A model generated the notes under the pieces. That model was not told where the DNA came from. It searched no databases and was given only the letters and a program-made list of their open reading frames with translations. DNA of 64,000 nucleotides, from the NCBI GenBank assembly GCA_038134285.1, contig JAYPUW010000003.1, forward strand, positions 146,636 through 210,635, in the 5' to 3' direction. Each line of letters starts with the position of its first letter. Position 1 is the stretch's first letter. The position numbers were made by a program, and so were the translations under genes. This DNA comes from UBA3478 sp038134285 (GTDB lineage Bacteria > Bacteroidota > Bacteroidia > Flavobacteriales > Flavobacteriaceae). Below, one piece after another: positions 17,237 to 24,566 of the stretch.

Positions 17237-19101
17237 CAGTGAATATGTATTTCGTTAAGTTGAAAGATGAGATCCATAAAGTAGGAAATCTTATTTCTTA
17301 GTGAATTATAAGTATCTCTTGAAGGATTATTTCTGTATGATTGTATCTCTTCTGTCCAATGATTTTCATTAAATGATTCTCCTAAAACAGTATTCTTTAT
17401 TCTGGTTAAAGAATCTTCTGGTATTGGGCCACCTAAAAACCTATCAGACAGTTCATTTACAAATGAATCTAAGGATTCTATATTGACGAAACTATTAATG
17501 AGTTGTTCAAGGCTAAATCTTAAATTGATATTATCGTATAAATAAATCCCCCATTGAGTACATTGTTGTGTAAAGGTTCTACGTGCTTTTATAGTTACTG
17601 AGTTTAACCAAAAGAGGTCGTAAACAGGGTCTTGATAGTAAGCTGGCCATCCTGAAACACTTGGTGGATTAAAAATGCTCATTCCTTGATTCTGAGTTTG
17701 CCAGTTCATATTCCTAAAAAATTTAAAAATCCTAAAATCAGAATTTTCTAGATTTTCACCGAAAAACGATGAATCCTCTGAAAACTCTGCATTATAATCT
17801 CTTTGCTCATCGTGAACCCAAGCCCACATTGGCCCATTAAGAATGTCTAATTCCTTTATTACAGAGAATGAGAAGTCATAGGGAGATTTAATTACCGAAT
17901 TAAATAGTTCTTCTGAAAAGAAGTATTCGCTTTTAAGAAGTGTCCTTAAGGTTTCTGCCAGATTATAACCGTTGGATCTCATCTCCTCGGCAAGAGGTCT
18001 TATAATATTTTCCTCTATATAATCACTCAAGACGGGATATACAAAGAATTGAAATAGTCTTCTTGATAGATAAATTGCAACCTCATCAGTTTCAAAAATC
18101 ATGTCGATAAATTCTCCTAATTCCTCTGATCCGGCCTCTCCTTCACGACCCAGGATTAATTTATTTCCATAAAATTCTGAAAACTGCTTATCACTAATGT
18201 CGTGATTCCATGGTTGGAATTCAATAACTGGTCTCCAGCCCTCACTCATGGCATTTTCATCCCAAAACTTTGATCTCCAACCTACTAGTACCCTAGCGGC
18301 TTGTTGGACATCTTCTTCTGTAAACTTGGAAAAAGGCCTTTTACCAACTGTAAATAATTCTTGAACTTCTCTAGCATAATTTTCGTCAGGTGTCTCCTTC
18401 TGACTTAATTGAAGATTTAGGTACTCCAACATATAGGGCTCCAATGTTAGATCATAAATAAAATCCCTATAATTTCTAAATGACCCATGATAAATAAGAT
18501 ATATGTAAGAGTAAATCATCTTATGAATACTATGAAAGTCTAGTGTAGGTGTCAGATTAAAAAGAAAAATGAAAAGCTTCCAACATATTGATGTTGGTTG
18601 AGCGTACATTGAATGATACATCCAAGTGTAGATAGAATCTTTTCTTTCCTGACCCTGAAATTCGCTAAAGTTATTATTCCCATACCTTTCTATGTAAGGC
18701 CTAGAAATAAATGGACTACCTGGATCTACATCATCAACGCCATATTTCTCCTTGTATGCTTCAGGAGGCAATTCGTGATAATAGTTATTGTAAGGTTCAC
18801 CTAGTTCATGGAATGTGAATATTTTGTCTAGCGCCTCATCCAAACTTAACCCTTCAAGATCCTTTAAATGGCGACTGGCATACCCTACCATTGTACGCTT
18901 AAGAAGATGCTTCTTTTGAGCATCTCCAAAATCACCGGTATAGGGTGAGAGTGTTTTATTGATCTCTTGGGTAAATTCGCGCGAATCTAATATGGCTTTC
19001 ATATTGATGCGCTCTTCATTGAATATTCTCTCTAAATCAAGAGGAGGCTGAGGGTTTTTCGGATCGAAAAATTGGTTTGGTGGTTTCTGATTAAAGGCCA
19101 T
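17236..19101 (-). CDS. DUF1800 family protein
   Basis: The product has 621 residues with typical DUF1800 features: KKHLLKRTMVGYASRHLK near residue 85, NYAREVQELFTVG, FTEEDVQQAARVLVGWR, and FNPPSVSGWPAY near residue 500. DUF1800 and DUF1501 genes are paired in many bacteria, and the pair is thought to act together at the envelope, but no reaction has been established. Unusually I see no signal peptide at this start, MAFNQKPPNQFFD, which is followed by charged residues. Either it travels with its partner, has another export route, or stays in the cytoplasm. It is the first gene of the three-gene operon. Most of the gene is AT-rich compared with the core genes of the window. Confidence 0.85.
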   Translation of the reverse strand: MAFNQKPPNQFFDPKNPQPPLDLERIFNEERINMKAILDSREFTQEINKTLSPYTGDFGDAQKKHLLKRTMVGYASRHLKDLEGLSLDEALDKIFTFHELGEPYNNYYHELPPEAYKEKYGVDDVDPGSPFISRPYIERYGNNNFSEFQGQERKDSIYTWMYHSMYAQPTSICWKLFIFLFNLTPTLDFHSIHKMIYSYIYLIYHGSFRNYRDFIYDLTLEPYMLEYLNLQLSQKETPDENYAREVQELFTVGKRPFSKFTEEDVQQAARVLVGWRSKFWDENAMSEGWRPVIEFQPWNHDISDKQFSEFYGNKLILGREGEAGSEELGEFIDMIFETDEVAIYLSRRLFQFFVYPVLSDYIEENIIRPLAEEMRSNGYNLAETLRTLLKSEYFFSEELFNSVIKSPYDFSFSVIKELDILNGPMWAWVHDEQRDYNAEFSEDSSFFGENLENSDFRIFKFFRNMNWQTQNQGMSIFNPPSVSGWPAYYQDPVYDLFWLNSVTIKARRTFTQQCTQWGIYLYDNINLRFSLEQLINSFVNIESLDSFVNELSDRFLGGPIPEDSLTRIKNTVLGESFNENHWTEEIQSYRNNPSRDTYNSLRNKISYFMDLIFQLNEIHIH

Positions 19102-19251
19102 GGTCCTGAATTCTTTGTAATAAGTTAGAAAAACTATGACTCAATTGTTTTTAAAGACAGTGTAATATCTATATTTCTTTTTATTCTCGTCTATACCCTG
19201 AGTTCGTAAGGCGTTATAATTTTTGTATTTTCAATTCCTAAATCGCTGAAT

Positions 19252-20280
19252 ATGAAAGATGTAAAATATCTTTTGGCCTATACCATTCCTTTGAGTTGCT
19301 GGGCGGCTTTAAGCCTTAAGAGCTGGTTCAGTTATACCACTGTGGTTTATGCTTTTGGGTTGATCCCAATGCTAGAGCTTGTCTTCTCTTCGAAAGAATC
19401 CTCATATTCTGATGAACAAAAGCAGCATCGCTTAGCGAATGTGCTTTTTGACCTGTTATTGTATCTGAATCTTCCAGTAGTTTTTGCGACGCTATTTTAC
19501 GGTCTGTATACCCTGCTTTACTTCAATTTAGAGGTTTACGAGCAGGTTGGGATTGTCTTTTCGGTGGGCATTGTGCTAGGGACTAATGGGATAAATGTGG
19601 CTCATGAGCTAGGACATAGACTCTCAAAATCAGAACAGTTTTTGGCTAAATTACTTTTGATACCCTCGCTTTACATGCATTTCTTTATCGAGCATAATCT
19701 GGGTCACCATAAGAATGTGGGAACTCTTGAAGATCCGGCCACAGCAAAAAAAGATCAGTCGGTCTATGGCTTTTGGTGGACCTCAATCATTGGGCAGTGG
19801 ATTTCAGCATATAGAATACAGCAACAGCAGCTAGCAATAAGAGGGCAGCAATTTTGGTCGCTTCGCAATGAGCTTTTGATTTTTGTAGTCGTTCAATCGC
19901 TTTATCTAGTAGGTATTTATTTGTGGTTCGGTCCACTAGGCGTGGCCTATGTTTTGGCTTTTGCCTTGGTTGCCGTATTGCTTTTAGAGACGATTAACTA
20001 TATCGAACACTACGGACTTGTTCGTGAGCTCAAGGCGTCTCGATACGAAAGAGTGACTCCGGCTCACTCATGGAACTCAAATCATGTGATCGGGCGGATG
20101 GTACTGTATGAATTGACTCGGCATAGCGATCACCATCACAGAGCTTCTAAAAAATATCAGGTACTTGAAAGCATAGATGAGAGTCCACAGCTTCCGTTCG
20201 GATACACCACCTCAATGGTGATAGCCATGGTTCCGCCTGTATGGTTTGCCCTTATGAATAAAAGGCTCAACTGTATTTAA
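19252..20280 (+). CDS. AlkB-like membrane di-iron monooxygenase
   Basis: The product has 342 residues and about six membrane helices. All four His signatures of the alkane 1-monooxygenase/fatty acid desaturase superfamily are present in AlkB form: HELGH at 118-122, EHNLGHH at 147-153, NYIEHYGL at 249-256 and RHSDHH at 290-295. The NYxEHYGL box is specific to AlkB-type hydroxylases and not to desaturases. The expected reaction is terminal hydroxylation of an alkane or other hydrophobic chain using O2 and electrons from a rubredoxin. No rubredoxin or reductase gene is adjacent. AlkB proteins are usually about 400 residues, so this one is short, which is normal for Bacteroidota homologues. Real substrates may be lipid chains rather than n-alkanes. 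Confidence 0.82.
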   Translation: MKDVKYLLAYTIPLSCWAALSLKSWFSYTTVVYAFGLIPMLELVFSSKESSYSDEQKQHRLANVLFDLLLYLNLPVVFATLFYGLYTLLYFNLEVYEQVGIVFSVGIVLGTNGINVAHELGHRLSKSEQFLAKLLLIPSLYMHFFIEHNLGHHKNVGTLEDPATAKKDQSVYGFWWTSIIGQWISAYRIQQQQLAIRGQQFWSLRNELLIFVVVQSLYLVGIYLWFGPLGVAYVLAFALVAVLLLETINYIEHYGLVRELKASRYERVTPAHSWNSNHVIGRMVLYELTRHSDHHHRASKKYQVLESIDESPQLPFGYTTSMVIAMVPPVWFALMNKRLNCI

Positions 20281-20297
20281 TCTTAAATTTTAATTCA

Positions 20298-21164
20298 ATG
20301 ACAAAGCTATATTCCGTTCTGTTTTCAGAACAAGTTCTGAAAAAATTCGAGCGGATAACGCTCATTGCTTCCATTGTAGGTTTTTTAATTCATTTATTTC
20401 TTGTAGGTCTTTTCAATGTAAGATGGATTGATTTCAATGATCCTTCATTGTTTTTGAATCCTATTAATGCCATTTATACTCCGTTCTCTTTCATATTGAT
20501 TTATGAGATTTATATTTTGATCTATTACTTACCAAGATCTTTTACAACCTCTCTCTTAAAACAGTTTGAAATCATTGCTCTTGTTCTCATTAGGCGGATT
20601 TTTGGCGACATTACCAAAATCGATTTTTCAATCGCAACCTTGAGCGATCAAGTGGTGATTCAGTTATTTGTAGACTTGTTTTCTGTTTTGGCACTCTTGA
20701 CCATTATTCTGTTTTTTGCGCGAATCAGCAGATTATTGAAAAAGCTGAAACCAACCTCGGCAGATGAGAGTTTTAAACAGTACAAGAAGCAACTAGCAGC
20801 TGGTCTTATTCTAATCATAATCGCTATTAGCGGAATACACCTTGCTGACTATTTTGCATTTACTTTTTCAGGTATACATCTATTTAGGGGGATGGAGAAC
20901 AACCTAAATGCAATCTTTTACAAAGACTTTTTTACCGTACTTATTTTATCTGATGTTTTGTTGCTGTTGCTTTCCTACGGACTTACTAAAGAGAATTTCA
21001 AGTTGCTTCGCAATACAGGCTTTGTAATCTCTACAATACTCATCCGTATTTCATTTAGCACCCAGGGAATTTACAATTCTGTTTTCATTCTAACAGGAGC
21101 GCTTTTTGGTCTTTGCATCTTAAAGATCTATCAAGTTTTTGTCAAAGGCGATCTTAGTGACTAA
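20298..21164 (+). CDS. Unknown integral membrane protein
   Basis: The product has 288 residues and about seven hydrophobic helices separated by short loops, including FIHLFLVGLFNV-like, FSFILIYEIYILIYYLP, VDLFSVLALLTIILFF, GLILIIIAISGIHLADYF and a C-terminal pair. A conserved-looking cytoplasmic segment, KQFEIIALVLIRRIFGDI, links helices. I do not recognise a named family. It starts 18 bases after the AlkB-like gene and is very likely cotranscribed with it, but nothing in it suggests an electron carrier. It is AT-rich. Confidence 0.6.
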   Translation: MTKLYSVLFSEQVLKKFERITLIASIVGFLIHLFLVGLFNVRWIDFNDPSLFLNPINAIYTPFSFILIYEIYILIYYLPRSFTTSLLKQFEIIALVLIRRIFGDITKIDFSIATLSDQVVIQLFVDLFSVLALLTIILFFARISRLLKKLKPTSADESFKQYKKQLAAGLILIIIAISGIHLADYFAFTFSGIHLFRGMENNLNAIFYKDFFTVLILSDVLLLLLSYGLTKENFKLLRNTGFVISTILIRISFSTQGIYNSVFILTGALFGLCILKIYQVFVKGDLSD

Positions 21165-21177
21165 AACTTGGACCTAC

Positions 21178-21645
21178 CTATTTCTTTTTAAAGATGAGAT
21201 AGAGCTGTTGTGAAGTGAAAGTATTGGTTGAGTACTCCTCAAATTGCATATCGGAGCGCGAAAGGTTTATTCCGAAAAATTCTGCTCCGTATTGACTAAA
21301 AACATTTTGATCAATAATACTTTTTTGACCGGCAAAGCGGTATCCGTACCGTTCAAAAAATGCAATGAGTCTATCGGTATCTCCTGCGTTAAGCGGAACA
21401 TTGTGATCGATAATGCTGCACTGGTTGTTCCATTTTTCTTTGATTTTTTTGGTCGCGAAGAGCTTGATCTCACCCTTGTCGTAATACATACTTCTGTAGC
21501 GTCCGAGTGTGTTGATATCGGAAACTGCGATAGTTTTACTTTCTAATTTTTGGATATCTATAGGAGCTTCGTTATCTCGAAAAATTAATTGAGAATTTGC
21601 ACTTAAGAAAGTGCTAATGAATATTGCGATAAAAACCTTATTCAA
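21178..21645 (-). CDS. Unknown small secreted protein
   Basis: The product has 155 residues and would be exported: a hydrophobic N-terminus (VFIAIFISTFLSANS) with cleavage probably just before QLIF. The only available start is TTG at 21645, 12 bases after the stop of the Kazal lipoprotein gene on the same strand, so it is probably the third gene of that operon. The mature part has mixed alpha/beta character with AFFERYGYRFAGQKSI and two Cys-free halves apart from one Cys near residue 75. I do not recognise a family. Confidence 0.5.
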   Translation of the reverse strand: MNKVFIAIFISTFLSANSQLIFRDNEAPIDIQKLESKTIAVSDINTLGRYRSMYYDKGEIKLFATKKIKEKWNNQCSIIDHNVPLNAGDTDRLIAFFERYGYRFAGQKSIIDQNVFSQYGAEFFGINLSRSDMQFEEYSTNTFTSQQLYLIFKKK

Positions 21646-21657
21646 AAAAAAGAAATA

Positions 21658-22221
21658 TTAGTTAGGGCAGGTGCCTTCAGAATAATTAGTTACACCTCCA
21701 TAGTTTAATGCGACACATTTATTGCTGTAAGTAACACCATCACATCCGCATACTGGCATATATTCTTTGGTGCACGGGGTATTACTATTTACAGATTCAA
21801 CGTCAACACATGACAAATCGGATGAGCCCTTTTCAAATATGTAAGAAATTTCATCATCTGCAATCTCTGGATTATCTAGATATGTAATAGATAGTAGATT
21901 ATTTTTAAGGCTTAAGCGATACTCGCGGTCAGTTCCTTCCATAGCTAGTATACTGTCCTGAATGGAAAAATTTAAGGCCTTATTTAAATCTGAAATTCCC
22001 CAGGCGTTTTGAGAAGGTCCATTACTAAGAAGTTTTCCTTTCTCTTGATCTATCCAAAGTTGATTTAAAGAAAAATTAGTATTACCAAAAAAACAATAAC
22101 AACTAACATTTTTTAAAATCCATTGTCCTTCTAGACTTTCTATATATTGCTGTTTGTCGACATTACATGAAGCAAGAAGTGCAAAACTTGCGTAAATTAA
22201 ATATCTTAATGCTGATTTCAT
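21658..22221 (-). CDS. Lipoprotein with C-terminal Kazal-type protease-inhibitor domain
   Basis: The product has 187 residues with lipobox LLASC (Cys19). Residues about 30-145 form a lipocalin- or META-like beta domain (LEGQWILKNVSCYCF at the start, NNLLSITYLDN later). The last 40 residues are a Kazal domain: CTKEYMPVCGCDGVTYSNKC followed by GTCPN, with the typical P-V-C-G-x-D-G-x-T-Y-x-N core. Kazal domains inhibit serine proteases by presenting the loop before the CGCDG core. Such domains occur in bacterial envelope proteins and may protect against self or foreign proteases. The start overlaps the preceding small gene by four bases (ATGA), so translation is coupled. Confidence 0.8.
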   Translation of the reverse strand: MKSALRYLIYASFALLASCNVDKQQYIESLEGQWILKNVSCYCFFGNTNFSLNQLWIDQEKGKLLSNGPSQNAWGISDLNKALNFSIQDSILAMEGTDREYRLSLKNNLLSITYLDNPEIADDEISYIFEKGSSDLSCVDVESVNSNTPCTKEYMPVCGCDGVTYSNKCVALNYGGVTNYSEGTCPN

Positions 22222-22454
22222 ATATTGAAATTTTCTCCTACATATTTAAAAAGACCTTTTTCAGCTTTGATCACTTGATCTGGGAATTTCCCAGTGATCT
22301 TCCAAACGCATCCATTTATAGTTTTAGGATGAAAATCAGGATAGGCCTCCTCTAACATTTTATTCAGTTGAGTCCACTGAATACCTTCCGGGTGAGCCTT
22401 CAATAGATTAAAGATTTTAAGATAAATTTTTCCCGTTATTGTGCTAGTGTTCAT
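22218..22454 (-). CDS. Small winged-helix-like protein, unknown
   Basis: I prefer ATG 22454 (78 residues), because the core starts there; an in-frame ATG at 22535 would add 27 residues of weaker character. The sequence KIYLKIFNLLKAHPEGIQWTQ-LNKML, then FHPKTINGCVWKITG and KGLFKYV, reads as helix-turn-helix plus wing, similar to small winged-helix domains with a targeting of recognition helix around TINGCVWKI. It overlaps the Kazal lipoprotein gene by ATGA. If it binds DNA it could control its own operon; an inverted repeat lies about 120 bases upstream at 22577-22609. Family not recognised. Confidence 0.5.
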   Translation of the reverse strand: MNTSTITGKIYLKIFNLLKAHPEGIQWTQLNKMLEEAYPDFHPKTINGCVWKITGKFPDQVIKAEKGLFKYVGENFNI

Positions 22455-22576
22455 TAGGTATATTGTTATTCCATTATCAGCGGCTAATTTAGTTATTCGA
22501 ACAGCAGAATTCAACAAAAACTCGATCTGGGCCAACCTTCAATCATTTTATTTATAGCATTTATTAAAATGAATAT

Positions 22577-22609
22577 TAAGCCGAGATAAATTCTATGGTT
22601 CGCGGCTTA
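22577..22609. repeat. Inverted repeat between divergent genes
   Basis: TAAGCCG at 22577-22583 is a perfect inverted match to CGGCTTA at 22603-22609, with 19 bases between. It lies between the leftward winged-helix/Kazal genes and the rightward lipoprotein gene at 22654. A terminator would make little sense between divergent genes, so an operator or a leader structure is possible. It is followed by an A/T stretch on both sides. Confidence 0.35.
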
Positions 22610-22653
22610 TTTTATTTTATAACTTTCGAAATAAATTTCTTATTCAATTTAAT

Positions 22654-23016
22654 ATGTTAAAGAGATTCTCGCTTTTCGTTGGAATTTCATTATTGATATT
22701 TCAACTGGGTTGTTCTACCTCAAAAAACTCCATAGAATCAACTAATGAAAACAAGCCTGAATGGTTTAATATTTCAGCCTCAACAGATCTAAGCGCAGTA
22801 GGTAATTTTTCAACTGGAAATGGTTACGTGGGTAATTTTTCGATGAATATTCGTGTTAGAGCTCAAAAATTAACAGACAGTGAAGGGTATAAAGTTCTGC
22901 AGGTTCAAGTGAAGAATGGGATGAGTTGGGCTCGTGTGTATTTTAGGGGTGTAACAGAACAAGGAAATATTTATAAGTATGACTTTGGCGGGCAGACGTA
23001 CTACTTTAGTTTGTGA
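22654..23016 (+). CDS. Small lipoprotein, unknown
   Basis: The product has 120 residues with a lipobox FQLGC (Cys20). The mature part has a short repeated pattern, AVGNFSTGNGYVGNFSMN, followed by beta-strand sequence (KVLQVQVKNGMSWARVYF) and ends QTYYFSL. I do not recognise a family. A near-consensus box TAACTTTC lies about 30 bases upstream. It is AT-rich and monocistronic. Confidence 0.6.
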   Translation: MLKRFSLFVGISLLIFQLGCSTSKNSIESTNENKPEWFNISASTDLSAVGNFSTGNGYVGNFSMNIRVRAQKLTDSEGYKVLQVQVKNGMSWARVYFRGVTEQGNIYKYDFGGQTYYFSL

Positions 23017-23073
23017 TTTTAAAGTACGCTCTTATTTGAGCAATAATTTCCTCAATTATAATATCGGTAAAAC

Positions 23074-23100
23074 AAAAAAGCCCATCCTTTCGAATGAGCT
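23074..23100 (-). terminator. Terminator of the small acidic lipoprotein gene
   Basis: On the minus strand a nine-pair stem (two of them G-U) with a GAAA tetraloop is followed by six Ts. The left arm is at 23092-23100, the loop at 23088-23091 and the right arm at 23079-23087. It is almost identical in sequence to the hairpin after tRNA-Phe at 23609-23633. Confidence 0.75.
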
Positions 23101-23121
23101 CTTTACTTTCGAAGTGCTAAA

Positions 23122-23343
23122 CTAGTTAGAGCTAGCTTCAGTTGCAGTTTCTTCTGTGGTTTCTTCTGAAATGATCTCTTCAGTAGCTTCCCATTCAGTT
23201 TCTGTGCTAACTGATGTTGAGTCAATTACCTCAACTTGAATTTCTTGAGCCTCTTCTGCTCCTTCTGTAGAGGGAGTAGTTGATCTGCCAGAGCATGCCA
23301 CTGCACCAAATACAACGGCCATTATTAGAATTGTTTTTTTCAT
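23122..23343 (-). CDS. Small acidic lipoprotein
   Basis: The product has 73 residues. A lipoprotein signal ends AVACSG with Cys17, and the remaining 56 residues are almost entirely Glu, Thr, Ser and Ala (ATEEIISEETTEETATEASS). It is probably unstructured and strongly negative. No family is recognisable; similar short acidic lipoproteins are common in marine Flavobacteriales. It is transcribed alone, with a GAAA-loop terminator 22 bases after the stop. A near-consensus box TATTTTCG lies upstream on the minus strand. Confidence 0.65.
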   Translation of the reverse strand: MKKTILIMAVVFGAVACSGRSTTPSTEGAEEAQEIQVEVIDSTSVSTETEWEATEEIISEETTEETATEASSN

Positions 23344-23529
23344 TTTTTTTGATATTTGCTTTAATGCTTTAAAATCGTGCGAAAATAGTCTAAAAATAAT
23401 TGAGTTTATTAAAATTCAATGAAATTATTTTTTGAAATCAACGAACTAGCAATCAGATGGTTATAGCCCAGGAGATACCTCGCTTTTCTCGGTGTTCCGT
23501 TGGTCCCTCACCTGAAAATACTAAAAGCT

Positions 23530-23552
23530 AATGTCCGCCTTGAGCGGGCATT
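23530..23552 (+). terminator. Terminator-like hairpin, plus orientation
   Basis: AATGTCCGC at 23530-23538 pairs with GCGGGCATT at 23544-23552 (one G-U pair) around a CTTGA loop and is followed by CTTTTG. No annotated plus-strand gene ends nearby, so it may close an unrecognised transcript that begins around 23,400-23,460. Confidence 0.5.
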
Positions 23553-23553
23553 C

Positions 23554-23612
23554 TTTTGTCGTTTCAAGAGCCTTACGCATACAAGCATTCGACGCCTCTT
23601 ATAACGACAAAA
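23554..23612. repeat. Ten-base inverted repeat with inner stem
   Basis: TTTTGTCGTT at 23554-23563 is a perfect inverted match to AACGACAAAA at 23603-23612. An inner AAGAG (23566-23570) pairs with CTCTT (23596-23600). The loop is 25 bases. The right arm overlaps the T run of the tRNA-Phe terminator, so the two structures could compete. Confidence 0.45.
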
Positions 23613-23633
23613 GCCCATCCTTTCGGATGAGCT
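23609..23633 (-). terminator. Terminator of tRNA-Phe
   Basis: On the minus strand AGCTCATCC (23625-23633) and GGATGGGCT (23612-23620) form a stem with a GAAA tetraloop, followed by TTTT. It lies 15 bases after the tRNA 3' end. The stem and loop match the hairpin at 23079-23100 except for one base. Confidence 0.7.
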
Positions 23634-23647
23634 TTTTGTGATTTAAG

Positions 23648-23720
23648 TGGTACCTCCAGGAATCGAACCAGGGACACATGGATTTTCAGTCCATTGCTCT
23701 ACCAACTGAGCTAAGGTACC
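23648..23720 (-). tRNA. tRNA-Phe (anticodon GAA)
   Basis: Seventy-three bases fold into a complete cloverleaf. The acceptor stem is GGTACCT/AGGTACC, the D arm GCTC-AGTTGGTA-GAGC, the anticodon arm has loop CTGAAAA with anticodon GAA, and the T arm is CCTGG-TTCGATT-CCTGG. The discriminator base is A. CCA is not encoded in the genome, as is usual in this phylum. A promoter -7 box lies 34-41 bases upstream and a hairpin terminator downstream, so it is a single-gene transcript. Confidence 0.97.
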
Positions 23721-23753
23721 TCTCAATAAGGCTTGAAGGAATTCAAGCGGGTG

Positions 23754-23761
23754 CAAATATA
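23754..23761 (-). promoter_or_regulatory. -7 box for tRNA-Phe
   Basis: TATATTTG on the minus strand matches the Bacteroidota -7 consensus TAnnTTTG exactly. It ends 33 bases before the tRNA 5' end. I do not see a clear TTG at the -33 position. Confidence 0.5.
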
Positions 23762-23834
23762 ACCGATATTTCACGATTTGAAAATAAATGGATCCAAAAT
23801 GTGAGGGCTGGTCAGCATTTGCGATCTTTAAGCC

Positions 23835-24566
23835 ATGGATCTCGTTATAGACATCGGAAACACCCGTTCTAAGGTGGCAGTATTTGCCTCAAATAACTGT
23901 CTTGAGTTAAAGGCTTATGATTCGCTTAGCTTAATCGACGGAGTAAGAGGGATTCTTTCTGAATTCAAATTGATCGACAGAGCAATTGTGAGTGCGGTGG
24001 GCGGTGAGCCCGAAGGCCTCGTTGATATCCTTGATACGCTTAAAGAGGTGGTTTGGGTAGATGAACACACTCAACTAATGTTTGAGAACGACTACCAGAG
24101 TAAAGAGACGTTAGGAGCTGACAGAAAGGCCTTGATGGCGGCTGCATATCGAAATCATCCGGGTAAAAACGTGTTGGTCATTGACCTGGGGAGTTGTATC
24201 ACTTATGATCTGCTCGAAGGAGGTAAGCGTTATGTGGGTGGAGCGATTAGTCCGGGCTGGCGCATGCGAGTAAAGGCCATGCACGAGTTCACTAGTAAGT
24301 TACCTTCGCTTCAGCCTAGTGAGCCCATGACGGTGCTTGGAGATACCACATCGAGTTGCATGCAAATCGGAGCCTACAATGGGGTGGTCGGAGAGCTCCA
24401 AGAACTCATCAAAGAGTACCGTAAGCACTTTGAAGATTTAACAGTCATTTTAACAGGCGGAGACGCCGAAATTTTTGGCAAACGCCTAAAAAACTGCATA
24501 TTTGCGCATTCTAATTTCCTCTTAGAAGGTTTGCACGAGCTTCTTGAGTACAATACAATAAGGTAA
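23835..24566 (+). CDS. coaX: Type III pantothenate kinase
   Basis: The product has 243 residues and phosphorylates pantothenate, the first step of coenzyme A synthesis, in the cytoplasm. The ATPase-fold phosphate-1 motif is at the start (LVIDIGNTRSKVAVF). The characteristic GADRKALMAAA segment lies near residue 96 and the second Asp motif, VLVIDLGSCITYDLL, near residue 115, followed by GGAISPGWRMR. The length fits CoaX. In many flavobacteria coaX leads a run with an outer-membrane protein, a TPR protein and lptC, as here. The stop overlaps the next start by one base (TAATG). Confidence 0.93.
   Translation: MDLVIDIGNTRSKVAVFASNNCLELKAYDSLSLIDGVRGILSEFKLIDRAIVSAVGGEPEGLVDILDTLKEVVWVDEHTQLMFENDYQSKETLGADRKALMAAAYRNHPGKNVLVIDLGSCITYDLLEGGKRYVGGAISPGWRMRVKAMHEFTSKLPSLQPSEPMTVLGDTTSSCMQIGAYNGVVGELQELIKEYRKHFEDLTVILTGGDAEIFGKRLKNCIFAHSNFLLEGLHELLEYNTIR

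Larger units (their letters stand above)
23344..23647. other. Structured intergenic region before tRNA-Phe
   Basis: About 300 bases without a reading frame. Bases 23,344-23,450 are AT-rich. From about 23,455 to 23,640 the composition changes and three hairpins follow each other, listed separately. The stretch 23,458-23,520 (CCCAGGAGATACCTCG and following) has no reading frame and resembles a structured RNA or a decayed gene. I do not recognise an RNA family. Confidence 0.45.

Noticed and set aside
22455..22535. 27-residue N-terminal extension of the winged-helix-like protein
   Set aside because: The extension does not look like part of the fold, so I prefer the inner ATG, though it cannot be fully excluded.
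23678..23872. 64-residue plus-strand open frame
   Set aside because: It runs through tRNA-Phe in antisense and into coaX in another phase.
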